Shown here: positions 33,839 through 41,686 of the stretch, piece by piece | Numbering within the stretch: position 1 is the first letter of the stretch | Layout of the letters: each line of letters begins with the position of its first letter | Assembly (NCBI GenBank): GCA_934476085.1 | Contig: CAKSNE010000011.1 | Location: 1 to 61,095 of the forward strand | DNA: 61,095 nt | Origin: an uncultured Eubacteriales bacterium | Lineage (GTDB): Bacteria > Bacillota > Clostridia > Oscillospirales > Acutalibacteraceae | Direction: 5' to 3' | The notes under the pieces: generated by a model | Database searches by the model: none | Seen by the model: only the letters and a program-made list of their open reading frames with translations | Told to the model about the DNA's origin: nothing | Program-made: the position numbers and the translations under genes

Positions 33839-34780
33839 TTATTTGTCGTTTCGCTTTAAAATCTCATCAGCAATATATATCGGTCTGTTTTTAACCTGCT
33901 GATAAATTTTTGCTATATATTCGCCGATAATGCCGAGAGTAAATAAGATTACACCGCCGAAAAATGCGATTAAAAATGTAATCTGAGTAAATCCCGAAAC
34001 TGTTATTGCACTTGTGAATTTGCGAATAAGTGTGATAATTAGATAGATAATTGAAGCGAAAATTGAAAATCCACCAACCAATGTTGCAAATTTAAGCGGG
34101 GCAGTAGAAAATGCCATAATGCCGTTAAATGCATATTTAAATAATTTAAATACACTCCATTTTGTTTCGCCTGAGTTGCGTTCATCAGCCTCGTATTCCA
34201 TATATTCAACATTAAAGCCTACCCAACTGAAAATACCTTTTGAAAATCTATGGTATTCACCCATTTGAAGTATTGCATCTTTAACTTTTGATTTGAAAAA
34301 TCTAAAATCAGAAGCACCGTTTTTAAATTCGGTTTCAGAAACTTTATTCATTATTTTATAAAATGCAGATTTTAAAGCACTTGTGATTTTTCCTTCATGG
34401 CGTACTTTTTGAAAAGCACAAACACAGTCGCATTCAGGGGAGTTATTAAGTATTTTATACATTTTCATTGCTGTATCAGGGCGTTGCTGTAAATCAGCGT
34501 CGATAATGCAAATAGCATCACCGGAAGCGTTTTTCATTCCCGCATAAATTGCAGATTCTTTTCCGAAATTTCTTGAAAAATTAACGACTGTAATATTTTT
34601 ATTAGGATTATTTTCAAACAATCCTTTAAGTTTAGACTTTGTCAAATCAGCACTACCGTCATTAACAAAAATATATTCATAGGAGTATCCGCTGTTTTTA
34701 AAAACCTTTTCAGACTCTTCAAAAAACTTTTCAACGTTTCCTTCTTCATTATAACATGGAACTATTAAAGAAATATCCAT
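33839..34780 (-). CDS. GtrB/DPM1-like polyprenyl-phosphate glycosyltransferase (GT2)
   Basis: The 313-residue protein has an N-terminal GT-A domain (SLIVPCYNEEGNVEKF; metal-binding CIIDADLQQRPD near 92; QKVRHEG; ERNSGETKWSVFKLFKYAFNGI) and two C-terminal membrane helices (about 235-260 and 268-295). GtrB-like enzymes transfer a sugar to undecaprenyl phosphate. It is divergent from the GtrA-like gene, its usual partner. Sugar identity is unknown. Confidence 0.9.
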   Translation of the reverse strand: MDISLIVPCYNEEGNVEKFFEESEKVFKNSGYSYEYIFVNDGSADLTKSKLKGLFENNPNKNITVVNFSRNFGKESAIYAGMKNASGDAICIIDADLQQRPDTAMKMYKILNNSPECDCVCAFQKVRHEGKITSALKSAFYKIMNKVSETEFKNGASDFRFFKSKVKDAILQMGEYHRFSKGIFSWVGFNVEYMEYEADERNSGETKWSVFKLFKYAFNGIMAFSTAPLKFATLVGGFSIFASIIYLIITLIRKFTSAITVSGFTQITFLIAFFGGVILFTLGIIGEYIAKIYQQVKNRPIYIADEILKRNDK

Positions 34781-34849
34781 TTGTTTTCTCCTTAAATATC
34801 AATATTGTGTACATTATAACATATTTTTCTCATGATTTCTACATAAAAC

Positions 34850-34878
34850 TTGACTTTTTTTGTATAATGTCTTATAAT
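34850..34878 (+). promoter_or_regulatory. Promoter giving a leaderless gtrA-like transcript
   Basis: TTGACT (34850-34855) and TATAAT (34873-34878) are exactly 17 bases apart. The predicted start, 6-8 bases past the -10, falls at 34884-34886, on the ATG at 34886. No Shine-Dalgarno sequence precedes that ATG. Confidence 0.7.
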
Positions 34879-34885
34879 TTTATTT

Positions 34886-35368
34886 ATGATGAATTTGTTA
34901 AAAAAATATAGAGAAATAATTATGTATATAATATTCGGACTTCTTACCACATTTGTTGGCTGGGGTTCTTATGTTGTATTTGTTAATAGCTTTCCAATTG
35001 ATAATAAAGATATATTAGTTTTTGTATCAAACCTGCTTAGTTGGATTTGCGGTGTAGTTTTTGCATTTGTAACTAATAAACTTTGGGTATTTAATTCAAA
35101 AAGCTGGGAAAAGAAATTGGTTATAAAAGAGGCAGTTACTTTTGTTTCTTCAAGAGCGATTACCGGTGTTTTAGAGATTTTCGGTGTGCCTCTTCTTGCC
35201 AGTACAGGCTATGATGGTATCTTTTTTAATATCGTAAAAGCTATGGGAATTTCTATGAAGCTTTTCTATACAGAAGGTATTTATTCAAAAATGTCTGTTG
35301 CGGTTATTGTAATAATTTTGAATTATGTATTTTCAAAATTATTTGTATTTAAGGATAAAAAAGATTAA
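34886..35368 (+). CDS. GtrA-like membrane protein
   Basis: The 160-residue protein has four hydrophobic segments (about 10-30, 37-62, 85-110 and 130-152). The GtrA/PF04138 pattern is present: YIIFGLLTTFVGWGSYVVF near the start and FVTNKLWVFNSK in the middle. GtrA-like proteins are thought to flip polyprenyl-linked sugars made by GtrB. The ATG at 34886 (or 34889) has no ribosome site and coincides with the predicted transcription start. A terminator separates it from the DUF6056 gene. Confidence 0.88.
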   Translation: MMNLLKKYREIIMYIIFGLLTTFVGWGSYVVFVNSFPIDNKDILVFVSNLLSWICGVVFAFVTNKLWVFNSKSWEKKLVIKEAVTFVSSRAITGVLEIFGVPLLASTGYDGIFFNIVKAMGISMKLFYTEGIYSKMSVAVIVIILNYVFSKLFVFKDKKD

Positions 35369-35369
35369 G

Positions 35370-35398
35370 AGCACAATTAAAAGCAATTGTGCTTTTTT
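35370..35398 (+). terminator. Terminator between gtrA-like and DUF6056 genes
   Basis: Stem AGCACAATT/AATTGTGCT (35370-35378 with 35385-35393) is followed by T6. Some readthrough would be needed for joint transcription with the next gene, which starts 20 bases later. Confidence 0.8.
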
Positions 35399-35417
35399 AT
35401 TTGAAAAAGGAGTTTTT

Positions 35418-36881
35418 ATGGAAAAGATAAAAAGAAAACAAAATCTGTTTTATGCTATAATGTTTGTTGTTCTGTTTTTCCTTTGTTGGTTGTTTCCTTA
35501 CAGCGGAGATGATTGGGCGTGGGGAAGTCAAATAGGTCTTGATAGGCTAGATACTTGGTTTGATAATTATAGCGGCAGATATTTTGGAAATTTAATTGTT
35601 TTAGCACTTACTCGTTCAAATCTTTTAAAAACTGTTGTTATGAGCCTTTGTATAGGCGGTATAATTATTTTGGTTAATGAAATTACCAATCGTCAAAAAT
35701 GCGGTTTGGGTTTAATAGCGTTAATACTTGTGTTTATGCCGGTTATGCTTCTTCGTCAGGCGGTTGTTTGGACAGCAGGTTTTTCTAATTATACAACTTC
35801 AATTTTTTTAAGCTTAATTTACATTTATTATGTAAAAGATATTTATTATAAAAAGCCTAAAAATCAGATTTTGCCTATAATTCCATTATTATTGCTGGGT
35901 TGTGCAAATGCTCTTATAGTTGAGAATATGACAATATACAATGTTGTTTTAGGTGTTTATGTTTTAGTATTTACATTAGTTAAATATAAAAGAGTATACA
36001 TTCAACATATTTCATACTTAATCGGTACTGTTGTTGGTACTGTAATAATGTTTAGTAATAGCGTTTATTCTTCTGTTACTTCGGGTAATGACGGTTACAG
36101 AACAATTGCAAAAGGTGCAGGAATTATTTCAAGAGCCCTTGATAGTTATCTTACTGTTATTATGAGAGAGGGATTTTTAAATAATTATATTTTATTATGT
36201 TGCTTGACTGCAATATGCCTTACAGTTTGGTTTTCAATTAAAGCCAAAATAAGCAATAAATCAAGAATTGTTGGATATTTATCTCTGTTTGTTATGATCG
36301 GTTATACTGCTTTATCGGTAATGAACAGAATAAGTTGTATAGAAGCCGCTCAGATTATGGTTTACCTTGAAGGTATAGCTACTGCTTTTTATATTGTGGC
36401 AATAATAGCTTATGTATTTATTCTTCCTTTTGAAATGGTTGAAAAAGTTAAGCTTTTATTTATTCTTGGCAGTATAGGTTGTATGATAGCCCCGTTGTTA
36501 GTGGTAACACCGATAGGAAGCCGTTGTTTCTTTGCTCCTTATGTAATGTTTATTTATTTTGCTATTGAATTGTATAGTCATTTTGATGATGCAAGTAAAG
36601 AACGCTTTGCAAATTACAGTAAGGTTTTAGCTGTCATTGTTGCTGTTGGAACATTGTTCTTATTCTATATTTACGGAACAATTTATAAAAATCAAAATGA
36701 GCGTGTTGAAAAAGCACAAGCCGATGCTAAAAACGGCAAAACAGTAGTAGAAGTTCAAGAATTACCTTATAAATATTATGTTTGGTGTTCTGATGTTTAC
36801 GAAGAAACTTGGGAAACTCGCTTTAAATTGTTTTACGACATTGACCAAAATGTTAAATTAAAAATGATTTCGCATAAATAA
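35418..36881 (+). CDS. DUF6056 polytopic membrane protein, GT-C-like
   Basis: This is about 487 residues with roughly 10-12 hydrophobic segments. After the first membrane segment comes PYSGDDWAWGSQIGL and then YSGRYFGNLIVLALTRS, the signature of DUF6056. The paired Asp in the first outside loop resembles the catalytic site of GT-C glycosyltransferases. The soluble tail after about 445 is short. ATG 35418 follows AAAGGAG. With the adjoining GtrA- and GtrB-like proteins it would supply the third, acceptor-specific component of a gtrABC-type system; this is an inference from position and topology. Confidence 0.75.
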   Translation: MEKIKRKQNLFYAIMFVVLFFLCWLFPYSGDDWAWGSQIGLDRLDTWFDNYSGRYFGNLIVLALTRSNLLKTVVMSLCIGGIIILVNEITNRQKCGLGLIALILVFMPVMLLRQAVVWTAGFSNYTTSIFLSLIYIYYVKDIYYKKPKNQILPIIPLLLLGCANALIVENMTIYNVVLGVYVLVFTLVKYKRVYIQHISYLIGTVVGTVIMFSNSVYSSVTSGNDGYRTIAKGAGIISRALDSYLTVIMREGFLNNYILLCCLTAICLTVWFSIKAKISNKSRIVGYLSLFVMIGYTALSVMNRISCIEAAQIMVYLEGIATAFYIVAIIAYVFILPFEMVEKVKLLFILGSIGCMIAPLLVVTPIGSRCFFAPYVMFIYFAIELYSHFDDASKERFANYSKVLAVIVAVGTLFLFYIYGTIYKNQNERVEKAQADAKNGKTVVEVQELPYKYYVWCSDVYEETWETRFKLFYDIDQNVKLKMISHK

Positions 36882-36884
36882 ATT

Positions 36885-36917
36885 AAAAATCCATCTGAAT
36901 TTTCAGATGAATTTTTC
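36885..36917 (+). terminator. Terminator after the DUF6056 gene
   Basis: A hairpin (ATCTGAA/TTCAGAT core with flanking A/T pairs and one mismatch) is followed by T5. Confidence 0.65.
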
Positions 36918-37023
36918 TAATGTATTAATTTTATAATTGCAATGTTTTGTTTGATAATTTGAAATTGTAAAAAACATATTCACCATAGTGTTATAATTTT
37001 GTAGATCAGATATGATCTTTTAT

Positions 37024-37290
37024 CTATAAACCAAAAATCATTTTGCAAATAACTATTGCAATAACACCGGGCAATCCAAAAACACCCGATGTACTTAAGG
37101 TAAACGGTGTTATTTCAGCAGAAAAGCCTGTTAATCCTGAAGTAAAATGTAATATTAGTAGGGTAGAGATACCGATCAAAGCTGAGAAAATTAAGGTTTT
37201 AAAAAACTTCTTTGTTCTAATTGCAAAAAACAATACAATTAAAACTGATATTATACCGAAAGCAATAACTATGTAATCAAAAAGCTCCAT
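37024..37290 (-). CDS. BofA-family pro-sigma-K processing inhibitor
   Basis: This is about 88 residues with two or three membrane segments. The C-terminal TSGVFGLPGVIAIVICKMIF is the BofA family hallmark. In Bacillus BofA inhibits the SpoIVFB protease that activates sigma-K in the mother cell. I chose ATG 37290 because AAGGA lies nine bases upstream; a TTG three codons earlier directly abuts that site. It supports a spore-forming host, although BofA also occurs in clostridia with altered sigma-K control. Confidence 0.8.
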   Translation of the reverse strand: MELFDYIVIAFGIISVLIVLFFAIRTKKFFKTLIFSALIGISTLLILHFTSGLTGFSAEITPFTLSTSGVFGLPGVIAIVICKMIFGL

Positions 37291-37394
37291 TAAATTCAAT
37301 CCTTATCTTTTTTATAAATAATATGCGTGTACTTTTAAAATAATACATTCACTTATTTTTTGTTTTAGGCATAAAATGTAGTAAAGTTGCCTTC

Positions 37395-37424
37395 ATTAGT
37401 CCGTTTTTCGTGCGACGGATTAAT
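37395..37424 (+). repeat. Leader hairpin before the cysteine-rich gene
   Basis: Arms ATTAGTCCGT and ACGGATTAAT (37395-37404 and 37415-37424) form a 10-bp stem with one G-U pair and a ten-base loop. A competing TTCGTGC/GCACGAA pairing overlaps it. It lies in the likely 5' leader. I recognise no riboswitch class. Confidence 0.4.
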
Positions 37425-37458
37425 TACATATTTAAGCACGAAGATAAGGAGATATTAT

Positions 37459-38250
37459 ATGTCAGAAAATTGTGAATTAAAACCTGAAACTTTTCAAGAA
37501 GCAGTTTGTATAGATACAGGAAGAGTTTATGATTCTTGTATGGACAGAGATTGCATTGAAAATGCAAGAGTTTATTTTAGTGAAGCAGGTCAAACAGCAA
37601 TTCAAAACGCAATTTCTTGTAAGGTTAAATGTTGTGAGGTTGCTGATGTTAAAATTGATGTTGAACCGGTAGCTTTTAAAAGAGGTTATTATTCTTGTGA
37701 TTTAACATTTTTCTTTACTTTAAGTGCAGAAGTAACAGTAAATCCAAACTCTTGTCCACAAGAATTTTGTGGTATTGCTGCATTTACAAAGAAAGTAATT
37801 CTTTGCGGCAGCGAGGGAAATGTAAAAGTGTTTACTTCAACTATGCGAGTTTGCGACGATGATATAACCGTTCGTGGCAGTAATTTGCCAAAATGCACAG
37901 TGCAATGTGTTGACCCTGTAGTGTTAGACTCAAAAATCTGTGAAATGTGTCGTTGTAAAGATATGTTGTCGGATATTCCAAATTCAGTTTTATCTGCTGT
38001 AAACGGTGAGATTACAACAAACGGAAATCGTGGGTTATTTGTTACACTAGGTCTTTTCAGCATAGTTCAGCTTGTTAGAAATGTTCAATTACTTGTTCCG
38101 TCATATTCATTCTGTATGCCACAAAAAGAATGTAGAGAAATTAATGATTCTCCATGCGATATGTTCTCTAAAATCAAATTCCCTGTTGATGAATTTTTCC
38201 CAAAATCATGTGATAAAGGTCATTGCAGCTGTTCATCAAATGATTATTAG
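37459..38250 (+). CDS. Cysteine-rich conserved clostridial protein (SPOCS-like?)
   Basis: This 263-residue protein has 23 cysteines and no signal peptide. The start MSENCELKPETFQEAVCID and the block KKVILCGSEGNVKVF recall a conserved uncharacterised family in Clostridia. Its beta-rich layout (VDVEPVAFKRGYYSCDLTFFF is mirrored in such proteins) is loosely SPOCS/DUF3794-like. ATG 37459 follows AAGGAG; earlier in-frame codons lack a ribosome site. A cysteine-rich, cytosolic, beta-rich protein next to bofA suggests a spore-coat or mother-cell role, but this is not shown by the sequence. Confidence 0.6.
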   Translation: MSENCELKPETFQEAVCIDTGRVYDSCMDRDCIENARVYFSEAGQTAIQNAISCKVKCCEVADVKIDVEPVAFKRGYYSCDLTFFFTLSAEVTVNPNSCPQEFCGIAAFTKKVILCGSEGNVKVFTSTMRVCDDDITVRGSNLPKCTVQCVDPVVLDSKICEMCRCKDMLSDIPNSVLSAVNGEITTNGNRGLFVTLGLFSIVQLVRNVQLLVPSYSFCMPQKECREINDSPCDMFSKIKFPVDEFFPKSCDKGHCSCSSNDY

Positions 38251-38260
38251 AAATAATACA

Positions 38261-38295
38261 AAAACACCGCTTGATTTTTCAAGCGGTGTTTTTTT
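38261..38295. terminator. Bidirectional terminator between cysteine-rich gene and serA
   Basis: A 14-bp stem (38261-38274 with 38279-38292) with loop TTTT is flanked by A and T runs. Confidence 0.85.
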
Positions 38296-38306
38296 GAAAT
38301 TTAAGA

Positions 38307-39470
38307 TTATTTAATAATTCTTACTGAAATAACTGCATCTATGTCTTCGATAGCTTTAACAATATCATCATTTACTTCCGGTAAATCAATAACGGTATAA
38401 GCATAGTCGCCACGAGAGTTGTTTACTAATTGGTCGATATTAAGACCTGCATTTGAGAAACAGCTTGAAATTTGAGCAATCATATTTGTAACATTTTTAT
38501 GGATTACGCAAACTCTGGCACCGTTAACATCACCGAGCTCAACATTCGGCATATTAACAGAATTAATGATAGAACCTTTTTCAAGATAAGCAATAAGCTC
38601 ATTTGCAGCCATATAAGCACAATTTTCTTCTGATTCAGGAGTCGATGCACCAAGGTGAGGAATAGCGATAACGCCATCAACATCAAGAACTTTTTCATCA
38701 GGGAAGTCAACTACATAAGAAGCAACCTTTCCATCACCGAGAGCTTTGATAATAGCGTCTGAATCAACAAGACCGCCACGAGCAAAGTTTAAAATTCTAA
38801 CTCCGTCTTTCATTTTTGCAATTGTTTCAGCGTTAACAGTGTTTTTAGTATCATCGTTAAGCGGAACATGAATTGTAATGTAATCACAATTTGCAAAAAT
38901 TTCATCAAGAGAAGTAGAGTGTTTAACATTTCTTGATAAGTTCCAAGCAGCGTTAACAGAAAGATAAGGGTCATAGCCGTAAACTGTCATACCGAGTTTT
39001 TCAGCTGCATTAGCAACTAAAACACCGATAGCACCAAGACCGATAACACCGAGTGTTTTACCCATAATTTCAGGACCTGCAAAAGCAGATTTGCCTTTTT
39101 CAACTAATTTGCCGACTTGATCGCCTTCACCTTTTAAAGTTTTAGCCCATTCAATACCTGGAACAACTTTTCTTGATGACATTAATAAGCCTGCGATAAC
39201 TAATTCTTTAACTGCGTTTGCATTAGCACCTGGAGTATTGAAAACTACAACACCTTGTTCAGCACATTTGTCGCAAGGAATATTGTTTGTGCCCGCACCT
39301 GCTCTTGCAATAGCTTTAACGCTTGCAGGCAATTGCATATCATGCATTGATGCAGAACGAACCATAATTGCATCAGGATTTTCAATATCGTCAGCATAAG
39401 TATATTTAGTATCGTCAAACTGTGAAAGTCCAACTTTTGAAATTTTATTTAAAGTTTTAATATTAAACAT
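38307..39470 (-). CDS. serA: D-3-phosphoglycerate dehydrogenase
   Basis: The 387-residue enzyme has the NAD site LGVIGLGAIGVLVANAA near 145, the catalytic Arg in FARGGLVD, Glu near FPDEKV and His in IPHLGASTPES. A C-terminal ACT domain (about 318-387) can bind serine for feedback control. This is the short type without the intervening substrate-binding domain. It oxidises 3-phosphoglycerate as the first serine step. It follows serC by 14 bases. Confidence 0.96.
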   Translation of the reverse strand: MFNIKTLNKISKVGLSQFDDTKYTYADDIENPDAIMVRSASMHDMQLPASVKAIARAGAGTNNIPCDKCAEQGVVVFNTPGANANAVKELVIAGLLMSSRKVVPGIEWAKTLKGEGDQVGKLVEKGKSAFAGPEIMGKTLGVIGLGAIGVLVANAAEKLGMTVYGYDPYLSVNAAWNLSRNVKHSTSLDEIFANCDYITIHVPLNDDTKNTVNAETIAKMKDGVRILNFARGGLVDSDAIIKALGDGKVASYVVDFPDEKVLDVDGVIAIPHLGASTPESEENCAYMAANELIAYLEKGSIINSVNMPNVELGDVNGARVCVIHKNVTNMIAQISSCFSNAGLNIDQLVNNSRGDYAYTVIDLPEVNDDIVKAIEDIDAVISVRIIK

Positions 39471-39484
39471 TATAAAAACGCTCC

Positions 39485-40567
39485 TTATTTATTGTTCTTT
39501 TCAAACTCGGTCATAAATTCAACCAATTTTTCAACGCCTTCGTATGGCATAGCGTTGTAGATTGAAGCACGCATACCACCAACTGTTCTGTGACCTTTGA
39601 GGTTTACAAAACCGGCCTCAGTAGCTTCTTTAACAAATTTAGCGTCTAAATCTTTATCGCCTGTAACGAATGGAACATTCATAAGTGAACGGTCTTTAGG
39701 AACAACAGTGCCTTTAAATAATTCGCTGTTATCAAGAAAATCATAAAGAAGTTTAGCTTTTTTCTCGTTTAACTCTTTCATTTTTTCAAGACCACCGAGT
39801 TTTTTAAGGTGTTTGAAAACTTTACCGCAAATGTAAATACCATAAGCAGGAGGTGTGTTGTAAAGAGAATTAGCATCAGCCTGTGTTTTATATTTAAGCA
39901 TTGTAGGAGTGCCTTCCATAACATCATCACGAATTAAATCTTCACGAATGATAACAACAACAACGCCGGCAGGACCAACATTTTTCTGAACACCAAAGTA
40001 AATCATACCATAGTCATTTACATTTACAGGTTGTGATAAAATGTCTGAAGACATATCAGCAACTAAGATTTTACCTTTTGTATTAGGCAATGTTTTAAAT
40101 GTAGTACCGTAAATAGTGTTGTTATGGCAAATGTAAACATAGTCAGCGTCTTCTGAAATAGGCAAGTCTGAGCAATCAGGAATATAAGAGAAAGTTTTAT
40201 CTTCAGATGAAGCAATTTTGTTTGCTTTACCGTATCTTGAAGCTTCCTGATAAGCCTTTTTAGCCCATTGACCTGTGATGATGTAATCAGCAACGCCGTT
40301 TTTCATAAGATTCATAGGAATTGCAGCGAATTGTTGTGAAGCACCGCCCTGTAAGAATAAAACCTTATAATTATCAGGAATATTCATTAAATCTCTTAAA
40401 TCTTGTTCGGCAGACTGAATAATTTCTTCAAAAGCTTTTGAGCGGTGGCTCATTTCCATAACGCTCATACCTGTGCCATTGTAATCAAGCATTTCATCTG
40501 CTGCTTCTTGTAATACTTCAACAGGGAGCATAGATGGACCTGCTGAGAAATTGTATACTCTTTTCAT
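39485..40567 (-). CDS. serC: Phosphoserine aminotransferase
   Basis: This 360-residue PLP enzyme starts KRVYNFSAGPSMLPVEVL and has FLQGGASQQFAAIPMN, DMSSDILSQPVNV and the PLP lysine in FGVQKNVGPAG. It converts 3-phosphohydroxypyruvate to phosphoserine, the step after SerA. ATG 40567 follows GGAGG; an in-frame ATG 14 codons earlier lacks a ribosome site. No serB is nearby. Confidence 0.97.
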   Translation of the reverse strand: MKRVYNFSAGPSMLPVEVLQEAADEMLDYNGTGMSVMEMSHRSKAFEEIIQSAEQDLRDLMNIPDNYKVLFLQGGASQQFAAIPMNLMKNGVADYIITGQWAKKAYQEASRYGKANKIASSEDKTFSYIPDCSDLPISEDADYVYICHNNTIYGTTFKTLPNTKGKILVADMSSDILSQPVNVNDYGMIYFGVQKNVGPAGVVVVIIREDLIRDDVMEGTPTMLKYKTQADANSLYNTPPAYGIYICGKVFKHLKKLGGLEKMKELNEKKAKLLYDFLDNSELFKGTVVPKDRSLMNVPFVTGDKDLDAKFVKEATEAGFVNLKGHRTVGGMRASIYNAMPYEGVEKLVEFMTEFEKNNK

Positions 40568-40612
40568 TGTTGTTTCCTCCAAATAAATATAAATAAATTT
40601 TGAATGCAATAT

Positions 40613-40666
40613 CTACTATATAGTAGTTTTATTTGAAAGTCAATAAGATTGTTAAACAATTAACAA
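40613..40666 (-). promoter_or_regulatory. Two palindromes upstream of serC
   Basis: CTACTATATAGTAG (40613-40626) is a perfect 14-bp palindrome. TTGTTAA-ACAA-TTAACAA (40649-40666) has seven-base arms related to the TGTTAACA sites before acpP. Both are candidate operators for serC-serA; no regulator can be named. Confidence 0.4.
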
Positions 40667-40705
40667 AGAAAAATAAATATTTTTAATAATTTAGTTATAT
40701 TTCTG

Positions 40706-40750
40706 TTAAAAAATTAACAAACTTCGTTTTTTAAGCGAAGTTTGTTAATT
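40706..40750 (-). terminator. Terminator after the DUF4886 gene
   Basis: A 15-bp perfect stem (40712-40726 with 40736-40750) is followed on the minus strand by TTTTTT. Confidence 0.75.
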
Positions 40751-40796
40751 CTATTTGTATTTAATTTTCTTTTATTTTGATGAATTTTAATTTAAA

Positions 40797-41549
40797 TTAT
40801 TTTATGTACTCATCAACAGTAGCTTTGATTAAATCTAATTTTTCATAATATGCTTTATCTTTATTTTCTAAAGGCGGCTCATAAGTTGTATCTTTTGCTT
40901 TTTTACCTGTTAAAATTTTGTACCAAGTAAGCGAAAGAGCATATCTGCCAAAAACAAAGTCCATATGAAATGTATCTCTGCAAAGTGAAGCACCGCCGTT
41001 TTGATAGTCAAATACTTTTGTTTTGCGTAAAGTATCAATAATTTCACCATCAGGAATGATTACAGAAATATTTTCACGCTTAGCAACTTCTTTATTTGTT
41101 TCAACAATCATTTTAAACATTTTGTTACTATCATGATCGTAGTATTTAAAATCTCCGTGGTCGCTGCCAAATTCATAGCTCCAAGTTTCATGTAATAAAA
41201 TTTCAGCTTTTGGACAAAGCTCTTTTACATAATCCATTACACTTTTAATATATGGGTAATAGCTGTCGATTATGCCGCTGAAGCTACTTACCTGCTGAAC
41301 GGTAACATAATCCCAATCTTCTTTTAATAATGCATCTTTAATAGATATTTTTATATCAGTATGTTCACCGTTGATTTGGTAATCATAATCCGCTGCATCA
41401 TTTTGAATATTGTTATAATGGCGTTCTAAAGAACAACCGCCAATATAGAGATTAGCACAGTAAATATCTTCTCCTGCACTTTTAGCAATTTGATGCAAAT
41501 ATCTTTGTGCATCCTCTGAAAAACTGTTTCCGATAGATAAAATCTTCAT
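40797..41549 (-). CDS. DUF4886 protein, SGNH-hydrolase-like
   Basis: The 250-residue protein has SGNH-type blocks: nucleophile Ser in ILSIGNSFSEDA, the Gly of IGGCSLERHY, YVTVQQVSSFSG, and the Asp/His block CRDTFHMDFVFGRY. No signal peptide is visible, so it acts in the cytosol. DUF4886 members are thought to be carbohydrate or acyl esterases. It is divergent from a GH94-like phosphorylase gene, which suggests deacylation of an imported sugar, by inference only. Confidence 0.8.
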   Translation of the reverse strand: MKILSIGNSFSEDAQRYLHQIAKSAGEDIYCANLYIGGCSLERHYNNIQNDAADYDYQINGEHTDIKISIKDALLKEDWDYVTVQQVSSFSGIIDSYYPYIKSVMDYVKELCPKAEILLHETWSYEFGSDHGDFKYYDHDSNKMFKMIVETNKEVAKRENISVIIPDGEIIDTLRKTKVFDYQNGGASLCRDTFHMDFVFGRYALSLTWYKILTGKKAKDTTYEPPLENKDKAYYEKLDLIKATVDEYIK

Positions 41550-41626
41550 ACTTTTCTCTCCTTTAAAAAACTAATCAAATTATAACACAAAAATTAAAAA
41601 AATAAATAGAAAATATTAAAAAATTA

Positions 41627-41655
41627 ATGACTTTTTTTGTTTTATATGATACAAT
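41627..41655 (+). promoter_or_regulatory. Promoter of the GH94-like gene
   Basis: ATGACT (41627-41632) and TACAAT (41650-41655) are 17 bases apart, each one or two bases off consensus, just before the ribosome site. Confidence 0.5.
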
Positions 41656-41686
41656 ACATTTGATAAAAATTATGGGAGAAGAAAAT

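Noticed and set aside
40568..40796. T-box or riboswitch before serC-serA
   Set aside because: No T-box sequence or antiterminator is seen; only palindromes and the terminator of the DUF4886 gene are present.
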